The notes under the pieces are model-generated. The model was not told the origin of the DNA. It was given only the letters and a program-made list of their open reading frames with translations, and made no database searches. From NCBI GenBank assembly GCA_024516035.1, contig CM044959.1, positions 10,641,088-10,705,087 on the forward strand: a stretch of 64,000 nt of DNA. Direction: 5' to 3'. This DNA comes from Bactericera cockerelli (lineage: Eukaryota; Arthropoda; Insecta; Hemiptera; Triozidae). Shown here in pieces: positions 31,245 through 42,689 of the stretch. Made by a program: the position numbers and the translations under genes. Every line of letters starts with the position of its first letter. Position 1 is the first letter of the stretch.

Positions 31245-31465
31245 TGTAATGTCAGCTTGGATCAACACGCTGAATATCACTCTCAACTGGTTCTCCGAGC
31301 ACGTTTGACAAACTTCTGCCCGGGGCGTTAGCACGTGGGTGTTGGGCCAATGCCCCACATATAGTGGCACCACTGCTCCACATACGGGATCTAATCCAAT
31401 TACCAGCGTTCGAACCTTTGGGAGGACGCGTTTCTTTTCTGGACTGAAGCCAGATTTTATCTCTA
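31245..31465. repeat. GC-rich segment, possible repeat
   Basis: Includes GGGCGTTAGCACGTGGGTGT and AATGCCCCACATATAGTGGC. GC content is above background and the minus strand is open for 89 codons (31252-31521), but no domain is recognised. It could belong to an RTE element or a SINE body. Confidence 0.3.
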
Positions 31466-31561
31466 CAATGCGAGGTTTGGATGTTGCAAGGATTTTTATT
31501 TTTTGAGAGTGAAAATTTCACAGCTAAAGATGCAGCTTCAATTATACAAGTTAGTTATACA

Positions 31562-31702
31562 AAAATCTTCTGTTTCTTCTTCTTTCACTATGCTTTTCTA
31601 AAACTTACTTGGGGTCATCATTGTTCAACCTCATGGTTGATGTTGGTTTACTGTGGCACATTTTTACGGCTGCATGCCCTTCCTGACACCAACGATTCTA
31701 AT
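31562..31702 (-). mobile_element. RTE-type LINE 3' untranslated end
   Basis: On the minus strand GGAAGGGCATGCAGCCGTAA, CCATGAGGTTGAAC and a GAAAGAAGAAGAAAC end match the layout of the 30.3- and 63.3-kb copies. Confidence 0.6.
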
Positions 31703-31732
31703 TGATTTAACGTCCTGATTAATTAGTTTCAA

Positions 31733-31800
31733 GCGAATGGAGGGTGACACCCCCGTCGTGATATGACCATGCAGTTGAAAGCGACGTCAAACCCAAAGCC
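31733..31800 (+). repeat. 5S-SINE 3' tail fragment
   Basis: GTGACACCCCCGTCGTGATA, TGACCATGCAGTTGAAAGCG and ACGTCAAACCCAAA; the head is missing. Confidence 0.75.
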
Positions 31801-31859
31801 AAGTCAGGCACAACAATGTTTCATTTGAACTTGAAATCGGCACACACCATAAACAATAT

Positions 31860-32060
31860 TGTTACTGGGTAGCAGTTTGCCCATGACAGAAAAAAAACAC
31901 ATTAACACAATACTTGCTCTTCGACAAGTTATGGGTTAACAGGTCAACACATGAGCTCTCCGGAAGATTTTCCATACAAATATTTCTTACCAATTATGAA
32001 ATTAAGTCCGACTCTACGGGATTCGAACCGGAGTTCATTCCCAAAACAATCAAGCTCATT
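31860..32060 (-). repeat. S6-like SINE, diverged
   Basis: AACAGGTCAACACATGAGCT and CTCCGGAAGAT parallel the S6 body; GGGATTCGAACCGGAGT sits at the B-box position. Confidence 0.5.
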
Positions 32061-32564
32061 TCCAGTCTAGTGGTTCTCTATACGTGCTCTATTTCAGAAA
32101 TTGTGACCTGGCCACTGGGTTCATCTGATAACCCCGCATATAACAAACCATGATCAAAGACTTCATAGAAACAGCAATATTGTTCCTTTGGCCAAATGAT
32201 CATAGAGCATAGGTTCACAGCAATAGCATTACTGTTCTCTCGACTAAATAGGCACGCTTTACGAGCAAGTCTGGTAGATTTATGCAGATAAATTTAAATC
32301 TATTAGAGCACAAACTTTTTTTACGATAGTCGAAGTAGCCAAATGGGCAACTCACGATATCACGAGCAGAGAAACAAACAAAATGTATGCGGAATTTTTG
32401 TGTATCGCGGCGTACAGAGTTGCTGAAACGAATATTTTTGAACTCCTTGAGGAAATGAACCTTGGGGGTCAGGATAAATTGTTTACTTCTGCTTTTTTCT
32501 ACAGAAGAGCTCCGGTAGATTGTCTTCGTCTATGCCGAAGTGGTCTAAGTGCGCAATTAATAGA

Positions 32565-32678
32565 CTTATTTGAAATACCTCTGTGGACTTAAGATTTTGC
32601 GTATTGTTTTAAATAGGGAAACAATGCTTAAGTCCCAACTTGTGAACTCGATTTTGTCTATTAATTTCGTCTAAGTAT
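32565..32678. mobile_element. M3 miniature inverted-repeat element
   Basis: CTAAGTGCGCAATTAATAGA at the left and TGTCTATTAATTTCGTCTAA at the right; interior AATACCTCTGTGGACTTAAG resembles the 54.6-kb copy. Confidence 0.75.
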
Positions 32679-32907
32679 ACGAGTACCTAGACACTAGACT
32701 CTAGAGGTACGAGTATCTTGGGCTAATGGCTACGCACTGTGTCGGATCTTGGCATGAGTTACTAGGTATTATTTCGAATTCACTAAAATTTACTTGCTGC
32801 CAGGGTCATTTCAAGCATAGGAGACTTCTAGCCCCGTCTATAGTGTGTCTCCTAAGGGGAAAGCTCATTCATAGACTCAGGCACTCAGGCATGGGTTAGA
32901 CTCAGGC

Positions 32908-33162
32908 ATGGGTACCGGGTGGTCTACCCTGTCTAAAACTCGCGGCTCCTCATCAATGCTAAACCATACCGTTGCGGGACAGTTAAATATTACTACAAAT
33001 ATTACTGCTGCAACTACTAATAAGCAACTAAACGCAAGGAGTCAAGTTCCTCTCAACAGTACTGACACACTCTTGAACATTAGTCCCGGGGGCTATCCAC
33101 TGCGCCTCTCAACAGCAGCCAGAGTGATCTTTCGTAAGAATAAATTAACCTCAGAAAACTGA
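32908..33162 (+). CDS. Unidentified 84-codon frame
   Basis: Starts at ATG (MGTGWSTLSKTRGSS) and stays open to a TGA. It is rich in Ser, Thr and Asn with three N-glycosylation-type sites (NHT, NIT, NIS), and is GC-richer than its flanks. There is no signal peptide and no domain known to me. Just upstream ACTCAGGCATGGGT is duplicated. It could be an exon or chance; no splice partners were found. Confidence 0.2.
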   Translation: MGTGWSTLSKTRGSSSMLNHTVAGQLNITTNITAATTNKQLNARSQVPLNSTDTLLNISPGGYPLRLSTAARVIFRKNKLTSEN

Positions 33163-33837
33163 AACCAATTCCATTCAAACAACCATAAACGACTACTTGC
33201 GATTTAATTTTAAACAAAAATAAGTAAAAAAAAGTTAATTACGCACACTTCAGAACAGTTCAAAATGGTATTACTGTAAGTGTTATAACTAAACGGTTAT
33301 CAATTTAAATGGTAATCTATTAAAATTGCTGTCTTATTTTATAATAGTAATATATTAAAATTGCTCGCTATCAAAATGGTAATGCATTAAAATGATATAC
33401 CTCATGAGCGGAGCCAGATCGGAGGATAATAAATACATAATTGCGCTATCAGTCTAGTTATCACGGGGTAGATCGGTCCACGTCTTCCAGTGACCCCGGC
33501 GCGAATTAGAAGTGGTCCGAGTGTTGAACCCTGGGTCGGTCGCAAAGGTTAAGGTAAGGAGCGTGGGTGTAGGAACATGATGGGGAACATGATTCAGACT
33601 GTTCTGTTCCCCCACACATGATTCAATGAGAGATACACACAATATGTTCCGCAAACAAGATATACTTCAAAATCAGATACATATTATGTTTCCCACAAAA
33701 TATGATACAGTACATATTGTTACATAAATATCGTCACTTCAAACACAAATTAGCGTACGCCACAAATATTTGATATTGAAATGCAATATGAGGCGTTCAA
33801 AATTGTCCTTGTGTGCTAGATTCAAAATGGTCTTTGT
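33163..33837. other. No gene recognised
   Basis: Degenerate ATTAAAATTGCT-type repeats at 33240-33400, then a GC-richer stretch (33460-33560) without a supported frame. Confidence 0.45.
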
Positions 33838-33846
33838 GCATTAACC

Positions 33847-34065
33847 ACTTGACTACAGTGCACTGGTAGTCAAGTGGTTCATGCGCCAGTCTGGTAATCC
33901 TCGGAACGTAGGATCCGTTGGTTCGAATCCCAACCAGTGCATGCATTTTTCCTCATTAATTTGAGTTTGTCACCTTATAATAATGAGACTCTGAGGGTTA
34001 GGTGGTAGAAAATGCTTTGAGCATTAACCTCGCCTGGTGGATGCCTTCCACTAAAGAGTATTTTT
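33847..34065 (+). repeat. S3 SINE, full length
   Basis: TGCACTGGTAGTCAAGTGGT, GATCCGTTGGTTCGAATCCC, GCATTTTTCCTCATTAATTT, TAGGTGGTAGAAAATGCTTT, AACCTCGCCTGGTGG and the CACTAAAGAGTA end: the most complete copy of this family here. Confidence 0.9.
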
Positions 34066-35205
34066 TTATTAACTCACTCGGCCACGGTGACTGTGTTATT
34101 ATTTATACTTCCACATTTTAAAGCTGTTTTAAAATTGAATTGAAATCATTAAATTAAAATTGAAAAAATAAATAAATTAAATACGAGTCGTTTTGATTTT
34201 CAGAGTGAAATTACAAGGAATTGCTCTTGTTATGACTCTTGTTTGTGTTACGTTGTTATGATTCATTTTGAATCAGAAGTAACCATCTTTCTTATTTCCT
34301 ACTATTTCAAATTTATTATGTAATTTGAAAGTTACGTGAAAGCATTAATAAGGACAAAGTTGAAGCTTAACAATGTTTTTCCGTTTTCTTCTAAAATTTC
34401 ACAGATGTGGTTTACGCTACTTCGTGTTTTGACTGACGATATGCTATAGACACGGGATATAATCCAATATTAGATCTATGTTCGGCACAATACATGTAAA
34501 TTGAATGTTAAAAACATACTGTTAGATACTTGATACTCAATTACACACCCAAGGGAGCTGGCAAAGAACAGAGGGAGGGGTTAACACGTTCGTTACCAAG
34601 CCAATTTTTTCAAGTTTTACGTAGGGACCAGGCGGTAAAGTCGCTGTTGCATCCTGGGTACCAAAATGATTTTTTTTGCATATTTGGCATCGTATTTGTA
34701 CAAGAATCGATCCTATATCTGTTTTAATACTAACAACCTACCTCAAAAAGGCCATATATGGATGTCCGGTCCCTCGTTAAAATTTTGATAACGGCCACAT
34801 GTGTGTTTCGGTCCCAAAGAAAAACGAACGTGTTAAACACCCCCACAATGAATATTACGAACGTGTTAAACACCCCGAACGTGTTAAACACCCCCACAAT
34901 GAATATTACAGACTGAGATATTTGGTTAAACCAGGTTGAACCAAAGACTACAGAATGTTGTAGAATATACAATATACCGACTAGAAATATGTTGTAGTAA
35001 TGATAACAATATCTGTAAAGATTGTGAAAAAAAGAGGTCTGTACACCAAATTTCAAGTCTCTAGCTCTTACCGTTCTTGAGATAACTTGTTTACAAACAC
35101 ACACACGGACCAATAACTGAAACTTTGGATTTAGGCTTAGGGGACCCTAAAACGGAGAGGGGGGTATAAAGAGGTTGTTTTCTCTTATATCCAGGTTCGA
35201 CTGTA
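34066..35205. other. No gene; short tandem repeat inside
   Basis: GAACGTGTTAAACACCCC occurs three times at 34839-34910, twice followed by CACAATGAATATTAC. The 35000-35100 stretch (CCAAATTTCAAGTCTCTAGC, then ACACACACACGGACC) has the style of a LINE or Helitron-type 3' end but has no second copy here. Confidence 0.45.
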
Positions 35206-35535
35206 CATCTGTCCCGGTAGCTCAATAGTAAAGGCACTCTGTGAATCCAGAGTTCGCGGGATCGAAACCCATCCGCGACAAGACAAGTTATACTCTCCCA
35301 TTTGGGATTTTTTTAATGAATAACTTTCGCAACCAAAAGTCGCAGTATATTTACACATAATATAAAACAAACAAACATGTACATAATATAAAAGTAACTT
35401 TACATGAAAAACTTACAGTAATATAAAAGATTTTTTGGGATTTTTACCACATAATAATACGTCTTGGGCTTACTGCTGGAATAATGGGACTTAATAGTCC
35501 TAATCGGGCCGTATAAATAAAGCGATATTATTATA
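35206..35535 (+). repeat. S2 SINE, interrupted
   Basis: Head at 35206-35310 (TGTCCCGGTAGCTCAATAGT) and tail at 35440-35535 (CTTGGGCTTACTGCTGGAAT) are separated by about 130 bp that contains two direct TACATAATATAAAA(C/G) stretches. Confidence 0.75.
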
Positions 35536-36237
35536 TAAAATTCATACCAGCGTAACCACCAACAACAGCAGCAGAGTCCATAGCCTTGAACCGACCAGCC
35601 TAGGAGTTACGCCATCAAGTGACCGCTGACAGTGAACCTAGGTTTGTTAAATATTCAATGTGCGCCATTTGACCGTACCTAATCCAACCTTTATAAATTG
35701 CTTTTTTTGCACAAGTAACCCGACAGTGAAGATATTTATACTGAATGTGTGCGGTGAATGCCGGGCGCAGCCGATGAAAAATTGTTTTGGGGGTGCTGCC
35801 ACATAAACCATAAACCGGACCAGGGTGTTAGTTGATGCAATGGCTATTCAGAACTATTACCTGCTGATGAGAGCAAATAAGCTCGAAACAGCTGTCCAGG
35901 TATATTCTGATATTCATGTACATCTGGTACAACTTCTCACTTTCCTGTCTATACTGAATATTGATAACGTGATTTGTCGAGTTGCTCTTTCTGTATCTAA
36001 AGAGTTTGAGCTTGTTTAACATGCCAAACATAATATTTATTTTGGAAATGTGTGATCATGTTCACTGTGTACGAGCTAGGACGAGAGAAAATCGTCTTTT
36101 TTTTCCTTTTTGGGGGGGGGGGGGGTACTGGAGTTCCGCCCCCCCTTAGCACCGACCGCGCCTGGTACTATTGTAAGGGTCATTGCACAGTATGCACAGA
36201 TCCTGTGGTAATTTGTTCATCGCACTGAAGATAAGAT

Positions 36238-36372
36238 GTCATATCACAATTAATAAAACTCGCTTTGTTTTTCTAAGGACACTAAAACTGTCCTGTTTTT
36301 GGGACCCGAACCACCAACCTCCGGTCACAAGTCCGCCGTTTTATTAATCAAGCTACTGCAGAGGTCGGTTAT
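36238..36372 (-). repeat. S1 SINE, minus strand, damaged
   Basis: Head and B box intact (GGACCCGAACCACCAACCTC on plus); body carries a replaced segment; the hairpin is lost. Confidence 0.75.
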
Positions 36373-36395
36373 TATTATTAAATATTTTTCATTCG

Positions 36396-36530
36396 ACCGA
36401 CCTCAGTAGCTTGATCTGCTTGATCGATAAGGCGGCGGACTTGTGACCTGGAGGTCGGTTGTTCAAGTCCCGGTTTCACCGTAGTTGTGATATCACGAAA
36501 GTGATTAGCACAAATATGATAACTTTTTAA
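36396..36530 (+). repeat. S1 SINE
   Basis: The head has an internal duplication of CTTGAT. The body is shortened (TTTCACCGTAGTTG), but the hairpin and tail are perfect. It lies only 24 bp from the inverted copy above. Confidence 0.88.
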
Positions 36531-37213
36531 AAAAAATTAAAAACATTTTTCATTCGAGCATTGTTACTAGATATTGCTGATTCTTATTACTAATTTTTTT
36601 ATTAAACAGTAACTTGGACATTGTGAATTGTGACAGCACAAATGAACTATCATATTTGTCGAGAAATTGTGACATTATTTCATCAGACCTATATTATTAT
36701 CTTGAACTTTTATTAGGCTGAGCTGAAACGTAGACAATATAATTCTAACATCATTTCCTAACTACATTATCTTTGTAGATTAATGTTAATCAAAATTTAA
36801 TTTTTCATTGTTACCGAGAAATTGTAATATTAAAATTTCATTAGCTCGATTAAATTATTTAGAATAAAGTGAAATGGTTTTCTGCGTGCGCTGTCTATAA
36901 TAAGTGCTTTGTTTCCTCTGTAGCGCGATTCAGCGTCCCGAGCGTCCTTCAGAAGTGAGAGATATACCATGGGAGATTGAATCGAGCGAGAAGAAAGTCG
37001 AGCATAATAGCCTTAACCCTAAGCTATATATGAGTATCTATGCTTTATTTAAATGTCTTTATTTACATAAGAACAGAGATACAATGAATGCACCAGTTCT
37101 CGTAGGTAAAAAAAGTTATCATATTATTTGTGACGATTAAGACATTTCTTTATAATTTTTTTTTTATTTTGTAGTAAAAATGCATACAACGGTACTACTA
37201 CTAATCTTGAAGT

Positions 37214-37336
37214 TAAGTTAAGTTATCATATTTGTGATAATCACTTTCGTGATATCACAACTGCTCAAACTCGCTTTACTAAATCTACCCTGAAACCGGG
37301 ACTAGAACCACCGACCTCCAGGTTACAATTCCGCCA
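37214..37336 (-). repeat. S1 SINE, minus strand, head-truncated
   Basis: Tail, hairpin (CACTTTCGTGATATCAC), body and B box are present; the head stops at TTCCGCC. Confidence 0.85.
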
Positions 37337-37917
37337 CACGGAAAGTAAGTAAGTGGCAGGATTACCAGTAAAAAGTATATTGATAATGATAGGGTATTAA
37401 GGTAAGTAAGAGAAGATATAACTATGTACCAAATACATAATCCTATGTATGTGACTGAGTACTCATGTACTTGAACAAAATTAACAGAACATAGTCTATG
37501 ATAAATAGATCATGCATAAATACCTGTCGAGCGCCTACAATACGTCTCTGAATAAGACATACGGGTGGTATTTAGGAAAAGTTCAGCGGTCCTAATCAAA
37601 CAGACACGACTTGGTCAAGGCTGGTTGAACAATTTTCGAGAAAAAAAAACCACATACATAATTATGTAAGTTTTGCAAAATCGAAAATTCAATTAGTTAT
37701 GAGTCGAGCAGATATATAGCTCGAGAGAACGTGTCCTTACTGCCTGGAATAAATTAGCTCACATAAACTTCCGAGAGCATAAAAATCAGGCAAGACAAAA
37801 AAAAAAAAAAACTGAAAAACACCCACAGGGGCTTGCCAAGACAGAGTTAAAGGTTCCACTAAAATTGATACAACGATTAAAATTGATACAACGATCTATA
37901 TGGTTTTACCCTCATTT

Positions 37918-38030
37918 AGCTGGAAACTCACAAACCAGCTACCTATATTATCCTCACCCAGCCTGGGTTGTGCTGGGAATAGCCAGCACCTCGAAGGGAA
38001 TAGCCAGACTCTGGAACACCACTCTCCTTT
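37918..38030 (-). repeat. 5S-SINE core fragment
   Basis: GGAAACTCACAAACCAGCTA, CCTCACCCAGCCTGGGTTGT and GGGAATAGCCAGCACC match the core, especially that of the 42.0-kb copies. The head and tail are missing. Confidence 0.7.
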
Positions 38031-38099
38031 GAAAATAATAATTTTATATGAAACTGAAATAGGTAAATAATATAATATATAGTTAGTAGGCAGAATTTT

Positions 38100-38206
38100 A
38101 ATGTATTTATTTATAAATAAAACAAAGACTGCAATTCTTCTGGTGGCAATGCTGTGACAACACACTGGCAGAATTGCCCCTCTGGATAGTCAAACTGATC
38201 CTCTTA
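38100..38206. repeat. Dispersed repeat shared with 3.3 kb
   Basis: TTATAAATAAAACAAAGA, GACAACACACTGGCAGAATT and GCCCCTCTGGAT recur in order. Confidence 0.55.
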
Positions 38207-38307
38207 TGTAGTTCTATTAGGTACACAATACGTACAATGCAAAGCAACTTGTACTCTTGATTTCGAGTGTAAGGTCATCCACGGCATGCCTTATGCCAGG
38301 ATTGTGC

Positions 38308-40161
38308 TTGTTTCTGCAAGATACAATTGCAAGTGCATACAGAGTGTTTCTGCAAGATACCATTGCAAGTGCATACAGAGTGTTTCTGCAAGATACTAGT
38401 GCAGGTGCATACAGAGTGTTTCTGCAAGATACAATTGCAAGTGCATACAGAGTGTTTCTGCAAGATACCATTGCAAGTGCATACAGAGTGTTTCTGCAAG
38501 ATACAAGTGCATACAGAGTGTTTCTGAAAGATACTAGTGCAAGTGCATAACAGAGTGTTTCTGCAAGATACTAGTGCAGGTGCATACATAGTGTTTCTGC
38601 AAGATACAATTGCAAGTGCATACAGAGTGTTTCTGCAAGATACAATTGCAAGTGCATACAGAGTGTTTCTGCAAGATACTAGTGCAGGTACATACAGAGT
38701 GTTTCTGCAAGATACAATTGCAAGTGCATACAGAGTGTTTCTGCAAGATACACTTGCAAGTGCATACAGAGTGTTTCCGAAGATACTAATGCAAGTGCAT
38801 ACAGAGTGTTTCTGCAAGATACTAGTGCAAGTGCATACAGAGTGTTTCTGCAAGATACAATTGCAAGTGCATACAGAGTGTTTCTGTAAGATACTAGTGC
38901 AAGTGCATACAGAGTGTTTCTGAAAGATACTAGTGCAAGTGCATACAGAGTGTTTCTGCAAGATACAATTGCAAGTGCATACAGAGTGTTTTTGAAGATA
39001 CTAATGCAAGTGCATACAGAGTGTTTCTGTAAGATACTAGTGCAAGTGCATACAGAGTGTTTCTGTAAGATACTAGTGCAAGTGCATACAGAGTGTTTCT
39101 GCAAGATACTAATGCAAGTGCATACAGAGTGTTTCTGCAAGATACTAGTGCAAGTGCATACAGAGTGTTTCTGCAAGATACAATTGCAAGTGCATACAGA
39201 GTGTTTCTGTAAGATACTAGTGCAAGTGCATACAGAGTGTTTCTGTAAGATACTAGTGCAAGTGCATACAGAGTGTTTCTGAAAGATACTAGTGCAAGTG
39301 CATACAGAGTGTTTCTGCAAGATACAATTGCAAGTGCATACAGAGTGTTTTTGAAGATACTAATGCAAGTGCATACAGAGTGTTTCTGTAAGATACTAGT
39401 GCAAGTGCATACAGAGTGTTTCTGTAAGATACTAGTGCAAGTGCATACAGAGTGTTTCTGCAAGATACAATTGCAAGTGCATACAGAGTGTTTCTGAAGA
39501 TACTAATGCAAGTGCATACAGAGTGTTTCTGTAAGATACTAGTGCAAGTGCATACAGAGTGTTTCTGCAAGATACAATTGCAAGTGCATACAGAGTGTTT
39601 CTGCAAGATACAATTGCAAGTGCATACAGAGTGTTTCTGAAGATACTAATGCAAGTGCATACAGAGTGTTTCTGCAAGATACTAGTGCAAGTGCATACAG
39701 AGTGTTTCTGCAAGATACAATTGCAAGTGCATACAGAGTGTTTCTGAAAGATACTAGTGCAAGTGCATACAGAGTGTTTCTGCAATATACAAGTGCATAC
39801 AGAGTGTTTCTGCAAGATACAATTGCAAGTGCATACAGAGTGTTTCTGAAAGATACTAGTGCAAGTGCATACAGAGTGTTTCTGCAAGATACAATTGCAA
39901 GTGCATACAGAGTGTTTCTGCAAGATACAATTGCAAGTGCATACAGAGTGTTTCTGAAGATACTAATGCAAGTGCATACAGAGTGTTTCTGCAAGATACT
40001 AGTGCAAGTGCATACAGAGTGTTTCTACAAGATACTAGTGCAAGTGCATACAGAGTGTTTCTGCAAGATACTAGTGCAAGTGCATTCAGAGTGTTTCTGC
40101 AACATACAATTGCAAGTGCATACAGAGTGTTTCTGAAAGATACTCGTGCAATACTTACAGA
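38308..40161. repeat. 36-bp minisatellite, about 51 units
   Basis: The unit is GTGCATACAGAGTGTTTCTG followed by CAAGATACAATTGCAA. Variants: TAAGATACTAGTGCAA, AAAGATACTAGTGCAA, a 35-bp form GAAGATACTAATGCAA, and two units shortened to about 30 bp. A higher-order repeat of about 359 bp is visible (near 38917 and 39276, sharing a private GTGTTTTTGAAG variant). The period is a multiple of three and the consensus unit has no stop in any of six frames, which explains open frames of up to 228 codons on both strands; they are not genes. Confidence 0.97.
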
Positions 40162-40221
40162 ATAAAATTACGAAAAAAATACATAAATGATAAAAAAAAG
40201 TATGAAAAATAAATAAATATG

Positions 40222-40292
40222 AAAATAATACTAATGTCCTAACTAAAGGGCGGGGTTATTGCCTGTGGCAATTTCTTCCACCCAACCCTTAA
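40222..40292 (-). repeat. LINE 3'-end-like fragment shared with 11.26 and 12.79 kb
   Basis: GTCCTAACTAAAGGGCGGGG and TTATTGCCTGTGGCAAT match TAACTAGAGGGCGGGGTTAT in the 1.5-kb duplication. On the minus strand this reads TGGAAGAAATTGCCACAGGC, a common style for LINE 3' ends. Confidence 0.5.
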
Positions 40293-40937
40293 AGAAAAAG
40301 AAAAAAACACAGAAAATCCTGGCAGTAGTTTTGCTGAAGTATTTCCTTACACACGGCAACACTATCCAGTGAACAGGCGGGGAGCATATACACTACTTGT
40401 AATGAAACATACTTTCAATATCGCGAGGTAGAAACCAAGAATTTACACGGAATACTGTAAATATAATTTATGTATAGATAGAAATAGGTAATATAGGTAA
40501 AAACCAAGGTAGAAAATATAGGTAGAAACTAAGAATTTACACGAAATACTGTACATATTATAATTTATGTAACTATGTTTAAATATATAAATAACTTGAG
40601 CATGTACGTATAAATAAATAAATACATTTGAATGTACAGAGAAACAATACTAAGGTTACTGTGGCGCAGGACTGAGCCATAGCCTGTGTCTCAAGTTTAG
40701 CAACCTTCAGAGGATTGGTAGGAAAGATTTGAGTAGATCTCAAATTCAATATTTAAGAAAAGAAAAAAAAAAGTTTAAAGTATAGAGACCAAAAATACCG
40801 TCAAATTATTATTATTTTACACTTTCTAGTCATTTGTGTTATTATGTCACATTTTTTTTACTCTTTACTAATAAGGACATATACAATATACAACTCAGAT
40901 AATTACAATTAATGTATGAAAAGAAAAAGTTGAAAGT

Positions 40938-41080
40938 TATCATATTTGTGTTAATCACTTTCGTGATATCACAACTACTCAAACTCGCTTACTAAATCTA
41001 CGCTGAAACCGGGACTTGAACCACCGACCTCCAGGTTACAAGTTCGCCGCCTTATCGATCAAGCTACTGAGGTCGGTATT
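40938..41080 (-). repeat. S1 SINE, minus strand
   Basis: Full length and close to consensus; the hairpin is intact. Confidence 0.92.
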
Positions 41081-41276
41081 ACAATTAATGTACAATATAA
41101 GAAGAAATAAAAATGAAGAAAAAATAAATAAATATATTTTATTATCAACTAGGTAACTCAATTTCGAGAGTGTGACAGATTGTGATGTTCTCTTCAGAAA
41201 TAGACTTGGATTAATCTACTGAAATATAGCAAAGCACACAGCCGACTGTTAATAGTTGAGAATAATAAATGAGCTA

Positions 41277-41424
41277 CCGACCTCAGTAGGTTGCTCGATA
41301 AGGCGGCGGACTTGTAACCTGGAGGTCAGTGGTTCAAGTCCCGGTTTCAGCGTAGATTTAGTAAAGCCAGTTTGAGTAGTTGTGACATCACGAAAGTGAT
41401 TAACACAAATATGATAACTTTATT
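41277..41424 (+). repeat. S1 SINE
   Basis: Full length; one hairpin position altered (GACATCACGAAAGTGATT) outside the five-base stem. Confidence 0.92.
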
Positions 41425-41589
41425 ATTTTTAATAAGCTGTGAAAAATAATTATGAAAAACACGTAATGCTACAGAAGGTATTCTGAAGAAAGCTGTTGAA
41501 CTTTGAAAACAGTCGGCTGTGTGATCTAGCAGACAGCTTACAACTTACGTAGACACACGGTGTCTGTAAACTAGTTACAACACACACAA

Positions 41590-41790
41590 AAAGGACTTTT
41601 TTTTAAATTAGGGTTTAAAGTCGCTTTCAACTGCATGGTCATATCACGACAGGGGTGTTACCTTCCATACGCAGGAAACTCACGAACCTGCTACCCACAT
41701 TCATCTCACCCAGCCTGGGTTGGGCCGGAATGCCAGCATTACGATGTCTTCATCTTGCTGGATGTTGCTTAAATTCGGTGATCCTACGAA
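41590..41790 (-). repeat. 5S-SINE, head-truncated
   Basis: A T-run on the left is its A-tail; AGTCGCTTTCAACTGCATGG, CACCCAGCCTGGGTTGGGCC and the start of the head (TGGATGTTGCTTAAATTCGG) follow. Confidence 0.85.
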
Positions 41791-41874
41791 AGGACTTCTC
41801 TATTATAATAATAAAGCTTTCCGGTAGAACGTGGAAAGCGTTTTATTAAAACCTTAAATTTTGGTTTTGTAAGC

Positions 41875-41990
41875 GTCGATGGCACGTTGGATACACAAGC
41901 TATCGTTCTATTTCTAAAGTTATTCTACGTCCAGATGAGTGACCATTCAAACTTGAACCTTTGTGTGATGCTGACTATTTTTGGCCCAAT
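41875..41990 (+). repeat. 5S-SINE head and core start
   Basis: GTCGATGGCACGTTGGATAC, AAAGTTATTCTACGTCCAGA and TGAGTGACC follow the order of 5S rRNA; then the core start TTGAACCTTTGTGTGATGCT. Truncated at about 41990, where an inverted copy abuts. Confidence 0.65.
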
Positions 41991-42225
41991 CTGACCAGGG
42001 GGTTTCCACCTTCATTCACGCGAAACTTACAATCCATGGTGCTACCCAAATAAATCTCACCCAGCCCGGGTTGGACTGGGAATAGCCAGCACCATGAAGG
42101 TTCACATTTAAATGGTCAAATCCAACCAAGTCCTACCTTCGCTGGACGTTGCTTGACTTCAGTGACAGAAAGAGACCTGCATGGTGTATTCAAAGTGTCA
42201 TCGACACGACGCGACGTTGGCTACT
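41991..42225 (-). repeat. 5S-SINE subfamily copy, minus strand
   Basis: On the minus strand: GTCGATGACACTTTGAATAC, CACTGAAGTCAAGCAACGTC and CAGCGAAGGTAGGACTTGGT, the clearest 5S-like head in the window, then GCTGGCTATTCCCAGTCCAA and GGGCTGGGTGAG of the core. Confidence 0.8.
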
Positions 42226-42392
42226 CGTATTTTTAGAACCACTTTTCGCTATCCACAATCACGATCCATGCATTGTCTGCGGCAGATTTAATAATCACTG
42301 TGAGAGTGTAGAGCTCAAGATCTCCCTTCTCAACTTGTTTACAATACAAAATCTAGTGGTACTCAAGAAAAAAAAACCTAAGTTGCTCAGGA

Positions 42393-42515
42393 GGTTATGA
42401 AACATCCAGAAATATGAAAGCAATTGAAATCGGAGCAAAAAAATATTTTTTTTTTACAAAAACGAACACAATACTTCCGATTTCTAATATTAGAAATTTC
42501 TCGGAAGTAATATAA
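42393..42515. repeat. Dispersed repeat, inverse of 49.4 kb copy
   Basis: Runs from GCTCAGGAGGTTATGAAAC through GAAATCGGAGCAAAAAAAT and ACAAAAACGAACACAATACT to TCTAATATTAGAAATTTCTC. The copy at 49378-49515 is its reverse complement. Confidence 0.8.
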
Positions 42516-42689
42516 AAATACTAGGGGCGAAATCAATAGACAGAAATCAGGATACCAGAGCGAGGCGTTACTATAAGTTGAGACAAGCTGATCTAGAGTA
42601 AAAGTTTATTAGAATTTCAAATCAAGGTGATACTATCTCCTCAGAGCTCAGTGGACTGAAATATTGACTGTGTAAACTTACCTATGTTT

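Noticed and set aside
38275..40136. Many long open frames (up to 228 codons) with Cys-rich repeats on both strands
   Set aside because: They come from a 36-bp tandem repeat that is stop-free in several frames. Frames exist on both strands at once and shift with 35-bp units, so nothing indicates a protein.
38308..40161. CRISPR-like array
   Set aside because: Units are contiguous with no variable spacers, and the DNA is eukaryotic.
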